Assembly: GCF_001315015.1 (NCBI RefSeq)
Contig: NZ_CP012914.1
Coordinates: forward strand, 434,001 to 498,000
Direction of reading: 5' to 3'
Length of the DNA stretch: 64,000 bases
DNA from: Azospirillum brasilense
GTDB taxonomy: Bacteria; Pseudomonadota; Alphaproteobacteria; Azospirillales; Azospirillaceae
Shown one piece after another: positions 57,015-64,000 of this stretch; the first letter of the stretch is position 1, and each line of letters begins with the position of its first letter. A program made the position numbers and the translations under genes. The notes beneath the pieces are model-generated. The model made no database searches and was not told the origin of the DNA. It saw only the letters and a list, made by a program, of their open reading frames with translations.

Positions 57015-57316
57015 GGGAAGAACTCGGTGTCGGACGACGGTCGGAACCAGAGGTAGGACGCGCCGCGGCGGCTGTCCAGCGCTTCGTTCCGAACCCGGTT
57101 TGTTGGTGGGTTGCACAATTTGTGACGCCCAAAAGCTGTGCATTCGTCCATTATTCTTGCATCGGTGATATTCCTACGACAGCTATCGAGAAAGCTCACG
57201 GCTCGCATACCCACATGGCGGTGGCGGGTTTGCGCGGGATGAGCAATATTCTTTCTCACAAAGCGAGGGCGCGGCGGCCACTTTCGGCAGGCCCCCTCGG
57301 GACCTTCAAAGATAGG
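57015..57316. other. Intergenic region with divergent promoters
   Basis: This region separates the leftward HAD gene and the rightward DUF1127 gene. It is AT-richer at 57100-57260, where promoters are likely. An open frame from 57122 joins the DUF1127 gene but has no ribosome binding site. Confidence 0.4.
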
Positions 57317-57544
57317 ATGACCACCATGGCAATCGCTCTGCGCGCGGCCCCCGCCGGCCGTACCCTGCGCCCTGCTCCGGTGGCGTATGTGCTGGACAGC
57401 GTTCTGGACACGTTCGCCCTGTGGCGGCAGCGCACCATCACCCGCCGCGAGCTGGCTCGGCTGGACGACCGGATGCTGCACGACATCGGCATCTCCCAGT
57501 TCGACGTCGAAGACGAGATCAGCAAGCCGTTCTGGAAGGCTTGA
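57317..57544 (+). CDS. DUF1127 small protein
   Basis: A 75-residue protein with the DUF1127 (YjiS-like) motif at its C-terminus: TRRELARLDDRMLHDIGIS, then EISKPFW. Arginine-rich DUF1127 proteins bind RNA or affect phosphate and stress responses in alphaproteobacteria. ATG at 57317 or 57326; the spacing to GATAGG favours the second, tradition the first. Confidence 0.85.
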   Translation: MTTMAIALRAAPAGRTLRPAPVAYVLDSVLDTFALWRQRTITRRELARLDDRMLHDIGISQFDVEDEISKPFWKA

Positions 57545-57576
57545 TGCCGCCGTCACGGCTGCGGGAGACCGCAAGG

Positions 57577-57613
57577 AAAAGGGCCGCCCCCGTGTAAGGG
57601 AGCGGCCCTTTTC
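57577..57613 (+). terminator. Rho-independent terminator of the DUF1127 gene
   Basis: An 11-base perfect stem (AAAAGGGCCGC with GCGGCCCTTTT) 32 bases past the stop, T-rich at its 3' side. Confidence 0.85.
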
Positions 57614-57637
57614 GCATTCGGGTCCCGTTTTCGGCGT

Positions 57638-57743
57638 CTGCCCCCTCCCCGGCCCTCCCCCTCTGCGAGGGAGATGGTGCCTTCTGCGAAGCGGCGGCCA
57701 GACCCCTCCACCTCGAAGAGGGGAAGGGTTAGGGAGGGGGCAG
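57638..57743. repeat. Intergenic inverted repeat, CCCTCCC type
   Basis: The ends are inverted copies (CTGCCCCCTCCC at 57638 and GGGAGGGGGCAG ending at 57743) with further C-rich and G-rich complementary blocks inside. It is the same family as the elements at 33313 and 55818 and sits between two terminators of convergent genes. Confidence 0.75.
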
Positions 57744-57761
57744 CAGAAGCTGGAAATGAAG

Positions 57762-57797
57762 AAGGCCACTCTTCCCGAAGGAAGAGTGGCCTTTTGC
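57762..57797. terminator. Rho-independent terminator of the decarboxylase gene
   Basis: A 14-base perfect stem (AAGGCCACTCTTCC, CGAA loop), flanked by A-rich and T-rich bases, lies about 20 bases past the leftward decarboxylase stop. Confidence 0.9.
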
Positions 57798-57817
57798 TTA
57801 GCCGAAACGCCGCCCGA

Positions 57818-58954
57818 TCAGATGCAGATCTGCTGGAGCGGGGCGAAGCCGTTGAAGCAGACCGCCGAGTAGGTCGTCGTATAGGCGCCCGTGGCGTGGA
57901 TGCGCACGCGGTCGCCGGCCTTCAGGTCCATCGGCAGCTTGTACTCGGCGCGCTCGTAGAGCACGTCGGCGCTGTCGCAGGTCGGGCCGGCCAGCACGAC
58001 CGCTTCCGTGTCGCCTTCCCCGTCGTCCCCCATCACCTGGATCGGGTACTGGATCGCCTCGTCCATCGTCTCGGCGAGACCGCTGAACTTGCCGATGTCC
58101 AGATAGACCCAGCGCTTCACGTCGTTGGCCGACTTGCGGGAGACGAGGACGACCTCGCTCTCGATGATGCCGGCGTTGCCGACCATGCTGCGGCCCGGCT
58201 CCACGATGGCTTCCGGCAGGCGGTTGCCGAAGTGGGTGCGCAGGGACTCGAAGATGGCCTGGCCGTAGGCGGTGGTCTCCGGCACGTCGGTGCGGTAGCG
58301 GGTGGGGAAGCCGCCGCCCAGGTTGATCATGCCGAGGTCGACGCCCAGCACCTCAAGCTCGCGGAACAGCTGCGCCACCTGGAAGATGGCGTGGTCCCAC
58401 TGCATCAGGTCCTTCTGCTGCGAGCCGACGTGGAAGGACACGCCGTAGGGAACGACGTTCATGCCCTTGGCCTTCAGCAGCAGTTCCCGCGCCATGGCGA
58501 GATCGCAGCCGAACTTGCGCGACAGCGGCCACTCGGCGCCCTCGCCGGAGGTCAGGATGCGGCAGAAGACGCGGGCGCCGGGGGCGGCGCGGGCGATCTT
58601 CTCCAGCTCCGCCTCGCTGTCGAAGGCGAACAGGCGCACGCCCAGCTCGAAGGCGCGGCGGATGTCCGCTTCCTTCTTGATGGTGTTGCCGTAGGAGATG
58701 CGCTCCGGCGCGCAGCCGGCGGCCAGCACCATCTGGATTTCCGGGACGCTGGCGGTGTCGAAGGCGGAGCCCAGACGGGTCAGCAGGCCGAGGATCTCCG
58801 GCGCCGGATTGGCCTTCACGGCGTAGAAGATCTTGGCGTCCGGGAGCGCTTCCTCCAGGTCGTGGTAGTTCGCTTCCACGACGTCCAGATCGACGACGAG
58901 GCACGGGGTCTGCGGACGCTGCTCTTCGAAAAAGCGCGCAATCTTATCGGTCAT
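57818..58954 (-). CDS. PLP-dependent ornithine/lysine decarboxylase (fold III)
   Basis: A 378-residue alanine-racemase-fold decarboxylase that makes putrescine (and perhaps cadaverine). It has the PLP lysine in FYAVKANP (Lys47), the phosphate loop LGGGFP, EPGRSMVG and the second-subunit Cys in GPTCDSADVL. This is the eukaryote-like ODC type usual in alphaproteobacteria. Substrate preference between ornithine and lysine cannot be fixed by eye. GGGAG precedes the ATG. A 295-base leader with a small reading frame and two exclusive hairpins lies upstream. Confidence 0.95.
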   Translation of the reverse strand: MTDKIARFFEEQRPQTPCLVVDLDVVEANYHDLEEALPDAKIFYAVKANPAPEILGLLTRLGSAFDTASVPEIQMVLAAGCAPERISYGNTIKKEADIRRAFELGVRLFAFDSEAELEKIARAAPGARVFCRILTSGEGAEWPLSRKFGCDLAMARELLLKAKGMNVVPYGVSFHVGSQQKDLMQWDHAIFQVAQLFRELEVLGVDLGMINLGGGFPTRYRTDVPETTAYGQAIFESLRTHFGNRLPEAIVEPGRSMVGNAGIIESEVVLVSRKSANDVKRWVYLDIGKFSGLAETMDEAIQYPIQVMGDDGEGDTEAVVLAGPTCDSADVLYERAEYKLPMDLKAGDRVRIHATGAYTTTYSAVCFNGFAPLQQICI

Positions 58955-58997
58955 CTCAGTCTCCCGGACGCAAGATGAAGGTGTCGGACGAATTGTG

Positions 58998-59060
58998 AAA
59001 AAGCAGGGGCGGAGCGGCCGCGCGCTGCTGACCGGTCAAAAAGAAAAGACGGTCAGGCGC
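58998..59060 (-). promoter_or_regulatory. Attenuator-like pair of exclusive hairpins in the decarboxylase leader
   Basis: On the minus strand, hairpin A (59060-59022) pairs GCGCCTGACCG with CGGTCAG-CA-GCGC around a T-rich loop. Hairpin B (59029-59002) pairs AGCAG and GCGG with CCGC and CTGCT, followed by a T run (59002-58998), as a terminator would. They share the bases at 59022-59029, so only one can form. The stop codon of the leader frame lies in hairpin A. The speF RNA motif is known upstream of alphaproteobacterial ODC genes; membership here is unverified. Confidence 0.6.
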
Positions 59061-59175
59061 TCAGGCCGCCCATACTGGACTGCCGTGTTGCCTTGCGGGG
59101 AAGAGCTGAACGGGACAGAACCGGAAAGAGTCGGAGACGGGTGAGCCGGCGCCCACCCACAACAACATGAACCAT
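59053..59175 (-). CDS. Arginine-rich leader peptide upstream of the decarboxylase
   Basis: A 40-codon frame with a very strong ribosome binding site (GGAGG, five-base spacer, ATG at 59175). It begins MVHVVVGGRRLTRLRLFPVL and ends SSMGGLSA, with seven Arg and one Lys. It stops 98 bases before the decarboxylase start, inside a hairpin arm. A frame from 59247 extends it, but without such a site. Its position, size and ribosome binding site suggest a regulatory leader rather than a working protein. Confidence 0.55.
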   Translation of the reverse strand: MVHVVVGGRRLTRLRLFPVLSRSALPRKATRQSSMGGLSA

Positions 59176-59396
59176 CGTAACCTCCAAGACGCCGCCTTGC
59201 TTAAGGGACGGTCGGGGATCACGCGTTACGTCGTTGCATAACCACATCTCGAAAAGGACGAGGGGCGGGCCAGCGGCACGTGCGCTTGCGAGTTGCGGTT
59301 ACATAGATCGAACGGGCCGCCTTTTAAAGTGAAAAATGCGACCGGGCGCAAAAAAGTAGCAAGCGTTACGCAAAGGTAAAAATAGGGAGGAATAAC

Positions 59397-59870
59397 ATGG
59401 ACTTGAGTACGGCCATTCCGGTCTGGGACATGGCGGCCCGGCTGGCCGCGGCGGCGGTTTGCGGGGCGGCGCTGGGACTCGACCGCGAGATCCGGGGCAA
59501 GGCGGCGGGGCTGCGCACCCACACGTTGGTGGCCATCAGCGCGGCGGTGACCACCCTGGTTGCGCTGGAGCTTTACTGGGGCATGGCCGGGAAGGGGACG
59601 GGCGGGGGCGACATGGACCCCACCCGCGTCATCCAGGGCATCGCCCAGGCCATCGGCTTCATCAGCGCCGGGGTGATGTTCCGTGCCGGGACCACGGTGC
59701 GCGGGGCGACCACCGCGGCGGTGATCTGGATGGCCGGCGCGCTGGGCATCGCCTGCGGGGCCGGCTTCTACCTGCTGGCGGGGATGGCGCTGGCGCTCTG
59801 CCTCGCCGTCACCATCGTTTTCTCCTACGCCCTGCGCTGGATGCCGGACTCGGTCAAGTCCGAGGACTGA
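59397..59870 (+). CDS. MgtC/SapB family membrane protein
   Basis: A 157-residue membrane protein with four or five helices, of the MgtC family: GLDREIRGKAAGLRTHTLVA and the IGFISAGVMF and GATTAAVIW elements. It lacks the C-terminal soluble ACT-like domain of Salmonella MgtC. AGGGAGG lies 6 bases before the ATG. Linked in the family to low-magnesium survival. Divergent from the decarboxylase leader (220 bases apart). Confidence 0.93.
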   Translation: MDLSTAIPVWDMAARLAAAAVCGAALGLDREIRGKAAGLRTHTLVAISAAVTTLVALELYWGMAGKGTGGGDMDPTRVIQGIAQAIGFISAGVMFRAGTTVRGATTAAVIWMAGALGIACGAGFYLLAGMALALCLAVTIVFSYALRWMPDSVKSED

Positions 59871-61038
59871 CGAGGAGCCGGTGGGCCAGCGCGCCACCCA
59901 GGGCGACCAGCCCGATCGCCGTCATCATGGGAAGCTGGCTGTCGGCGTGGGTGTGGCCGAGCACCACGCCGATCAGCGCCGCCACGGTCATCTGCACGAA
60001 GCCGACCAGCGAAGAGGCCAGCCCGGCCATCATCGGATAGGGGCCGACCGCCCCGGCCATGGCGTTGGGCAGGGTCAGTCCGGCGCCCAGCATGAAAAGG
60101 AAGACGGGACCCACCACCGCCGCCAGATGCAGCACCCCGCCCAGCGCCAGCCCCACCCCGAGCAGCCCGCCGGCCAGCGACACCGCCGTGCCGGTGCGGA
60201 TCATCCGCGGCCCGCCCAGCCGCGCGCTCAGCCGCCCGGCCAGGAAGGAGCCCACGGCGTAGCCCAGCACCACCGCGGCGAAGCTTCCCCCGAACTGCGC
60301 GGGCGTCAGGTGCAGCCGCCCGATCAGCACGAAGCTGGACCCGGAAATGAAGGCGAAGATGCCGCTGTAGGCGAAGGCCACCGTCAGCATCTGCCCGACG
60401 AAGCCGCGGTCGCGCAGCAACAGCGCGTAGTTGGCGACCAGCCGGCCGGGCTGCAGCGCCGTCTCGTCGCGGTTGGCGTTGGTCTCGCCCATCAAGGTCC
60501 AGGTGGCGGCCAGGATCAGCGCGGCGAAGCCGGTCAGCAGCAGGAAGTTGCTCCGCCAGCCGAACCACTCCGTCAGGACGCCGCCCAGGATGGGGCCGGC
60601 GGCGGGGGCCAGGGTCATGGCCATCGCCATGTAGGCCAGCACGGTGGCCGCCCGGTCGCGTCCGAAGACGTCGCGCACCACCGCCCGCGCCACCACCGGG
60701 CCGCAGCAGGCGCCCAGCGCCTGGAAGAAGCGCGCGACGATCAGCGTCTCGATGTCGTCGGTCAGCGCGCAGGCGGCGCTCGCCACCAGATAGATGAGGA
60801 TGCCGCCGAGCAGGGCGGGCCGCCGCCCGAAGCGGTCGGACACCGGCCCGTAGACGAGCTGCGACACCGCGAAGCCGGCGAGGAAGACCGACAGGGTGAG
60901 CTGCACCGTGGCGATGTCCGTGTCGAACACACTGACCAGAGTCGGCAGAGAGGGCAGGTAGAGGTCGGTGGACAGCGGGCCGAAGGCGACGAGCGCCGTC
61001 AGCAGCACGCGAACGGTCAGGGAATCGGGACGGGGCAT
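59854..61038 (-). CDS. Bcr/CflA family drug exporter
   Basis: A 394-residue major facilitator protein with 12 predicted helices. The N-terminal LSTDLYLPSLPTL, the loop GPVSDRFGRRPALLGG and the motif C-like GPVVARAVVRDVFG identify the Bcr/CflA drug:proton antiporters. Its 3' end overlaps the 3' end of the convergent mgtC gene by 17 bases. Confidence 0.92.
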   Translation of the reverse strand: MPRPDSLTVRVLLTALVAFGPLSTDLYLPSLPTLVSVFDTDIATVQLTLSVFLAGFAVSQLVYGPVSDRFGRRPALLGGILIYLVASAACALTDDIETLIVARFFQALGACCGPVVARAVVRDVFGRDRAATVLAYMAMAMTLAPAAGPILGGVLTEWFGWRSNFLLLTGFAALILAATWTLMGETNANRDETALQPGRLVANYALLLRDRGFVGQMLTVAFAYSGIFAFISGSSFVLIGRLHLTPAQFGGSFAAVVLGYAVGSFLAGRLSARLGGPRMIRTGTAVSLAGGLLGVGLALGGVLHLAAVVGPVFLFMLGAGLTLPNAMAGAVGPYPMMAGLASSLVGFVQMTVAALIGVVLGHTHADSQLPMMTAIGLVALGGALAHRLLVSPRT

Positions 61039-61101
61039 GGAGAGAGTCGGGCCGGGAGCGATGGGGGAGGCGCACTCTAGCAGAGGCTCGGCGCGACCCC
61101 G

Positions 61102-61908
61102 TCACGGCGTTTCGGTATGACCGTCATTTGCAGGTGAAACCATTTCCGTCCCCTCAAAGCCGCCCTCGCCGTAGCGCAGCAGCCGTGCGCCGTTGGCCTT
61201 CAGCCAAAGGCGCGGCGTGCGCACGTCGCCGGTCAGCTGCGCGCACAGCGTCCAGAAACGTTGGGAGTGGTTCATCTCGCGCAGATGCGCCACCTCGTGC
61301 CCCACCACGTAATCGAGCACGGACTCCGGCGTCAGGATCAGCCGCCAGGAGAAGGAGAGGCGCCCGGTGGCCGAACAGCTTCCCCAGCGGCTCTTGGTGT
61401 CGCGCACGGTGACGGCGGCGACCCGCGCGCCGATCAGCGCGGCCTTGGCGCGCGACCGCTCGGCCAGTTCGCGCCGCGCCTCGGCCATCAGGAAGTCGCG
61501 CACCCGGCGGGCGACATGCTCCGCCCGGCCGCCGACCAGGATCGCGCCGTCCTCGCGCCGGGTCGCCCCGCGCAGGTCCGGGGCGTGCCGGATGACATGG
61601 TCGATTCCCAGATAGGGCACCACCGCCCCGTGGGTGAAGGGAAGCTGCGGCGGCAGGGCGGCCAACCGCGCCCGGACCCAGCCGTCGTGCCGCCCGACGA
61701 AGCGCAGCGCCTCGGCTTCCGGGACGCCCACCGGGATCACCACCTGGATCAGCCCACGCCCGGCGTCCACCCGCAGGGTCATCCGGCGGGCGCGGGCGCT
61801 TTCCCGCAGCTCCAGCGGCACGGGCAGGCCGGCGACCGCCAGGGCGCGCGGGGCCTTGGGACGTGGAGACTGGGTTTTGGAGGGCTGGGATTTGCGGCGG
61901 AAGAGCAT
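61102..61908 (-). CDS. YgjP/DUF45-type metallopeptidase
   Basis: A 268-residue protein of the YgjP-like (M48-type) metallopeptidase family. The zinc motif HEVAH is at 204-208 with the third ligand His214 region (LREMNHSQRFW), and DTKSRWGSCSATGRLSFSWRL precedes it. The first 25 residues are basic and look disordered. It starts at the ATG at 61908 with AGG upstream and precedes the Bcr/CflA gene by 63 bases on the same strand. Confidence 0.92.
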   Translation of the reverse strand: MLFRRKSQPSKTQSPRPKAPRALAVAGLPVPLELRESARARRMTLRVDAGRGLIQVVIPVGVPEAEALRFVGRHDGWVRARLAALPPQLPFTHGAVVPYLGIDHVIRHAPDLRGATRREDGAILVGGRAEHVARRVRDFLMAEARRELAERSRAKAALIGARVAAVTVRDTKSRWGSCSATGRLSFSWRLILTPESVLDYVVGHEVAHLREMNHSQRFWTLCAQLTGDVRTPRLWLKANGARLLRYGEGGFEGTEMVSPANDGHTETP

Positions 61909-62106
61909 ACCTGACTTATAGCCCGCATGGCCGGCCTGGGCCAATGGGCCCATTCTCGTTTACATTCAAACGGAATTTGTCCCAAGTGAGTTTTGCATGT
62001 GATATTTGACTCCGATGCCCAAGTGGCCGGATAAGTGTGCTGTAATCTCAGTTTTTGCGGTGAAGTTGTGGCCGAGTATACCCAGAAGAACTCAACCGAA
62101 GGTCAT

Positions 62107-63237
62107 ATGACTGATCGTGCGATCTGGCTTGAGGCTCTGGTCTCCGCCAACGGCGCCGCTCACGCTTTGCTTGGGCTGGACGCGCGGCTTCTCGTGGTCA
62201 ACCAAGCTTTTGCCGCGGCCTTCGGCCGCCTGCCGGAGGAGGCGGATGGCAAGGAGCTGACCGAGTTGGGCGTTCCGGCGGCCATCGTGTCCCAAGTCGA
62301 GGCGCAGGTCCGCCGTGTCGTCCTCACCGGGACCCCGGTGTCGGCCTTCGGCCTGCTGCCCCGTGGCGAAATGGTGCTGAGCCCGGTGCGCGACGCGGAC
62401 GGGGTCGTCACCGCGGTCGCCGCCATCGCCGACACCAACGCCGCCGCTCTGGCCGCCGCCCGCGCCGAGGCCGAGCGGGCGAAGGCCGAGACCGAGCGGG
62501 TCCGCCAGGAAGCCGAGACGGGACGCACCGCCATCGGGCGCTTCCTGTCGGCGGCCAGCCACGACCTGCGCCAGCCCTTCCAGGCCATGCATCTGTTCCA
62601 CCATCTGCTGATGGGGCGCCTGACCGATCCCGGCGCGCGGGATCTGGGCGAGAAGCTGGAGATGTCGATCGAGGCGGCGGAGACGCTCCTGCGCGCCCTG
62701 CTGGACGTGTCGAAGCTGGAGGCCGGGCTGGTCCGGATGCAGGTGCAGACCTTCCCCATCGACGAGACGCTGAGCCGCCTGCTCAACGAGTTCGCGCCGG
62801 AGGCCGACGCCAAGGCCCTGCGCTTCAACGTCCGCCCTGCGGACGCGGAGGTGAGCACCGACCCGGTGCTGCTGGAGCAGCTTCTGCGCCCGATCCTGTC
62901 CAACGCCCTGCGTTTCACCGAGTCGGGCGGCGTGCTGCTGGCGGCGCGGCGGCGTGGCGGCGCGTTGCGCATCGAGGTGTGGGACACCGGCCTCGGCATC
63001 GCCCCCGCGGACCAGTCGGCGATCTTCGACGACTTCCGCCAGCTCGGCAACCCGAACCGTGACCGTCGGCATGGGCTGGGGCTCGGCCTCGCCATCGTGC
63101 GGCGTCTCGCGACGCTGCTGGGCCTGCCGGTCTCGCTGCGCTCGGTGCCCGGCAAGGGGTCCGTCTTCGCGGTGGACGTCCCGCTGGCGGCGGCGAGTGC
63201 CGCGGAACTGCCGGTCGAGAGCAGCAGCGCGGCGTGA
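62107..63237 (+). CDS. Cytoplasmic PAS-type sensor histidine kinase
   Basis: A 376-residue soluble histidine kinase. A PAS-like domain lies at about 8-110 and a short coiled coil at 112-142 (AARAEAERAKAETERVRQEA). HisKA follows with phospho-acceptor His152 in SHDLRQPFQAMH, then HATPase_c (PILSNALRF, DTGLGIAP, GLGLGLAIV). There is no membrane segment or receiver domain. No response regulator gene is adjacent, so it is an orphan in this window. GAAGG lies 5 bases before the ATG. Confidence 0.93.
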   Translation: MTDRAIWLEALVSANGAAHALLGLDARLLVVNQAFAAAFGRLPEEADGKELTELGVPAAIVSQVEAQVRRVVLTGTPVSAFGLLPRGEMVLSPVRDADGVVTAVAAIADTNAAALAAARAEAERAKAETERVRQEAETGRTAIGRFLSAASHDLRQPFQAMHLFHHLLMGRLTDPGARDLGEKLEMSIEAAETLLRALLDVSKLEAGLVRMQVQTFPIDETLSRLLNEFAPEADAKALRFNVRPADAEVSTDPVLLEQLLRPILSNALRFTESGGVLLAARRRGGALRIEVWDTGLGIAPADQSAIFDDFRQLGNPNRDRRHGLGLGLAIVRRLATLLGLPVSLRSVPGKGSVFAVDVPLAAASAAELPVESSSAA

Positions 63238-63442
63238 CAGGGCGGGGGCGCGTTTCCTCCTTCCAACCGAACGAACAGAGAGCGCCGTCCTCGCTTGCGC
63301 TGGCCGACCCGTCCATTGGCGCCGCGCCGGACGTCGATGGAGCGCGCATACTTCCTCCGAAGGCCGGGGCCGTTCACGGCACGCCGGCCCCGGCGTCATG
63401 GTCCGGGTGCGCCATGGGCGCTGCCTGGGATCGGAGGGAAGC

Positions 63443-63835
63443 ATGCATCGCGAAGCAGGGTGCCGGCTGGCCGGTTGTCTGGCGGGGATGATGATGGCCG
63501 CCTTTGTCATCCTGCCCGCCGCCGCGCAGACGACGAGCCTGGACTGGGACCAGCGCGGCTGCGTCTTCGGTCCCCGGCCCGGCCTGGACCGGCTGGTGCC
63601 CGGCTACAACCCCGGTGCGCAGCCCTATTACTGCCCGCCGCCCGCCGCGCTGTACCCCGCGCCGCCGGTCGCGGCCCCGACGGCGTCGCACTATCTGTCG
63701 GCGCCGAGCCGGTCATACTGCCTGCTGCGCTCCTCCGGCCTGATGGGGGACAGCCTGTCGCAACTGGCCGGGTCCCTGTGCCGCGACGACGCCGCGCTGT
63801 GGGCGCTCGCCCAAACATGGCACCCCGAGAGATGA
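63443..63835 (+). CDS. Small exported protein, proline/tyrosine-rich
   Basis: A 130-residue protein with a signal peptide (about 1-29, ending PAAAQ). The mature part has four or more cysteines (GCVFGP, YYCPPP, SYCLLR, SLCRDD), which may form disulfides, and a Pro/Ala-rich middle. An excellent ribosome binding site (GGAGGGAAGC) precedes the ATG. No family recognised; likely periplasmic. Confidence 0.75.
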   Translation: MHREAGCRLAGCLAGMMMAAFVILPAAAQTTSLDWDQRGCVFGPRPGLDRLVPGYNPGAQPYYCPPPAALYPAPPVAAPTASHYLSAPSRSYCLLRSSGLMGDSLSQLAGSLCRDDAALWALAQTWHPER

Positions 63836-63850
63836 CGTTATGGTGATAGT

Positions 63851-63900
63851 CCGTACTGATACGTACGGCTGATTGACAGCCTCCCCCTCTATCCTTAAGG
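63851..63900 (+). promoter_or_regulatory. Possible promoter with operator palindrome
   Basis: CCGTAC-6-GTACGG, a perfect inverted repeat (63851-63868), is followed by TTGACA (63873-63878) and, after 16 bases, a weak -10-like TTAAGG. A gene beyond the right edge could be driven from here. A possible start (ATG at 63982) is too close to the edge to judge. Confidence 0.35.
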
Positions 63901-64000
63901 CTTGCAAAAAAGAAACACGCATGCGGGGAGGAAAACCATCGATGCCGGCGCAACATCCGCCACCGACTTAAGTCCCGTTCCATGCCTTACGCAGGACCGA

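Overview
The window is GC-rich chromosomal DNA from an alphaproteobacterium, most likely Azospirillum or a close Rhodospirillales relative. That placement is an inference. It rests on the codon bias and gene order (hemC-hemD-HemX-HemY next to tsaD, gpsA, a YciI protein and an EVE protein; rsmB-heparinase-purH; a 1618-residue NAD-glutamate dehydrogenase) and on the mix of many chemotaxis and signalling genes with housekeeping genes. No phage, insertion sequence, CRISPR array or plasmid function was seen. The island is ordinary core genome with accessory signalling and transport genes between.

Layout. 0-11 kb: envelope and signalling genes (phospholipase D family protein, cytoplasmic methyl-accepting protein, DUF4398 lipoprotein plus OmpA protein, a secreted protein with four curlin-like repeats, NnrU, a Deg protease, CheZ, a pentapeptide-repeat protein). 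11-17 kb: a heme operon on the minus strand, hemC > hemD > HemX-like > HemY-like. 17-24 kb: tsaD, an acetyltransferase, gpsA, a YciI protein, an EVE protein and acs. 24-33 kb: small exported proteins, an SdhAF4-type assembly factor, htpX, a DHH phosphoesterase, rsmB, a heparinase II/III protein and purH. 33-45 kb: a UMF1 transporter, a TPR-arginine methyltransferase-like fusion, the large glutamate dehydrogenase and a divergent HD-GYP response regulator. 45-52 kb: two paralogous Bug binding proteins flanking a chemoreceptor, an AEC transporter, an RraA-type aldolase and tRNA-Gly(GCC). 52-64 kb: a prolyl-tRNA editing protein, a CnoX/YbbN-type thioredoxin, a Lon-N domain protein, Trm112-like and DUF971 proteins, a cupin, a HAD hydrolase, a DUF1127 protein, an ornithine/lysine decarboxylase with a striking leader, MgtC, a Bcr/CflA exporter, a YgjP-type metallopeptidase and a histidine kinase.

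How they work together. The heme genes form one translationally close operon from porphobilinogen to uroporphyrinogen III plus two membrane proteins. The Bug-chemoreceptor-Bug-AEC-aldolase block looks like uptake, sensing and catabolism of small organic acids. The most unusual sequence is the 5' leader of the decarboxylase gene (58955-59250): a 40-codon arginine-rich open reading frame with a strong ribosome binding site, whose stop codon lies inside one arm of a hairpin that is mutually exclusive with a second hairpin followed by a T run. This looks like a ribosome-controlled attenuator for polyamine synthesis. Other notable points are a CheZ with two FliM-like CheY-binding motifs, an HD-GYP regulator with substitutions at both the phospho-acceptor and the signature motif, and a helix-turn-helix domain fused to the HemX-like membrane protein.
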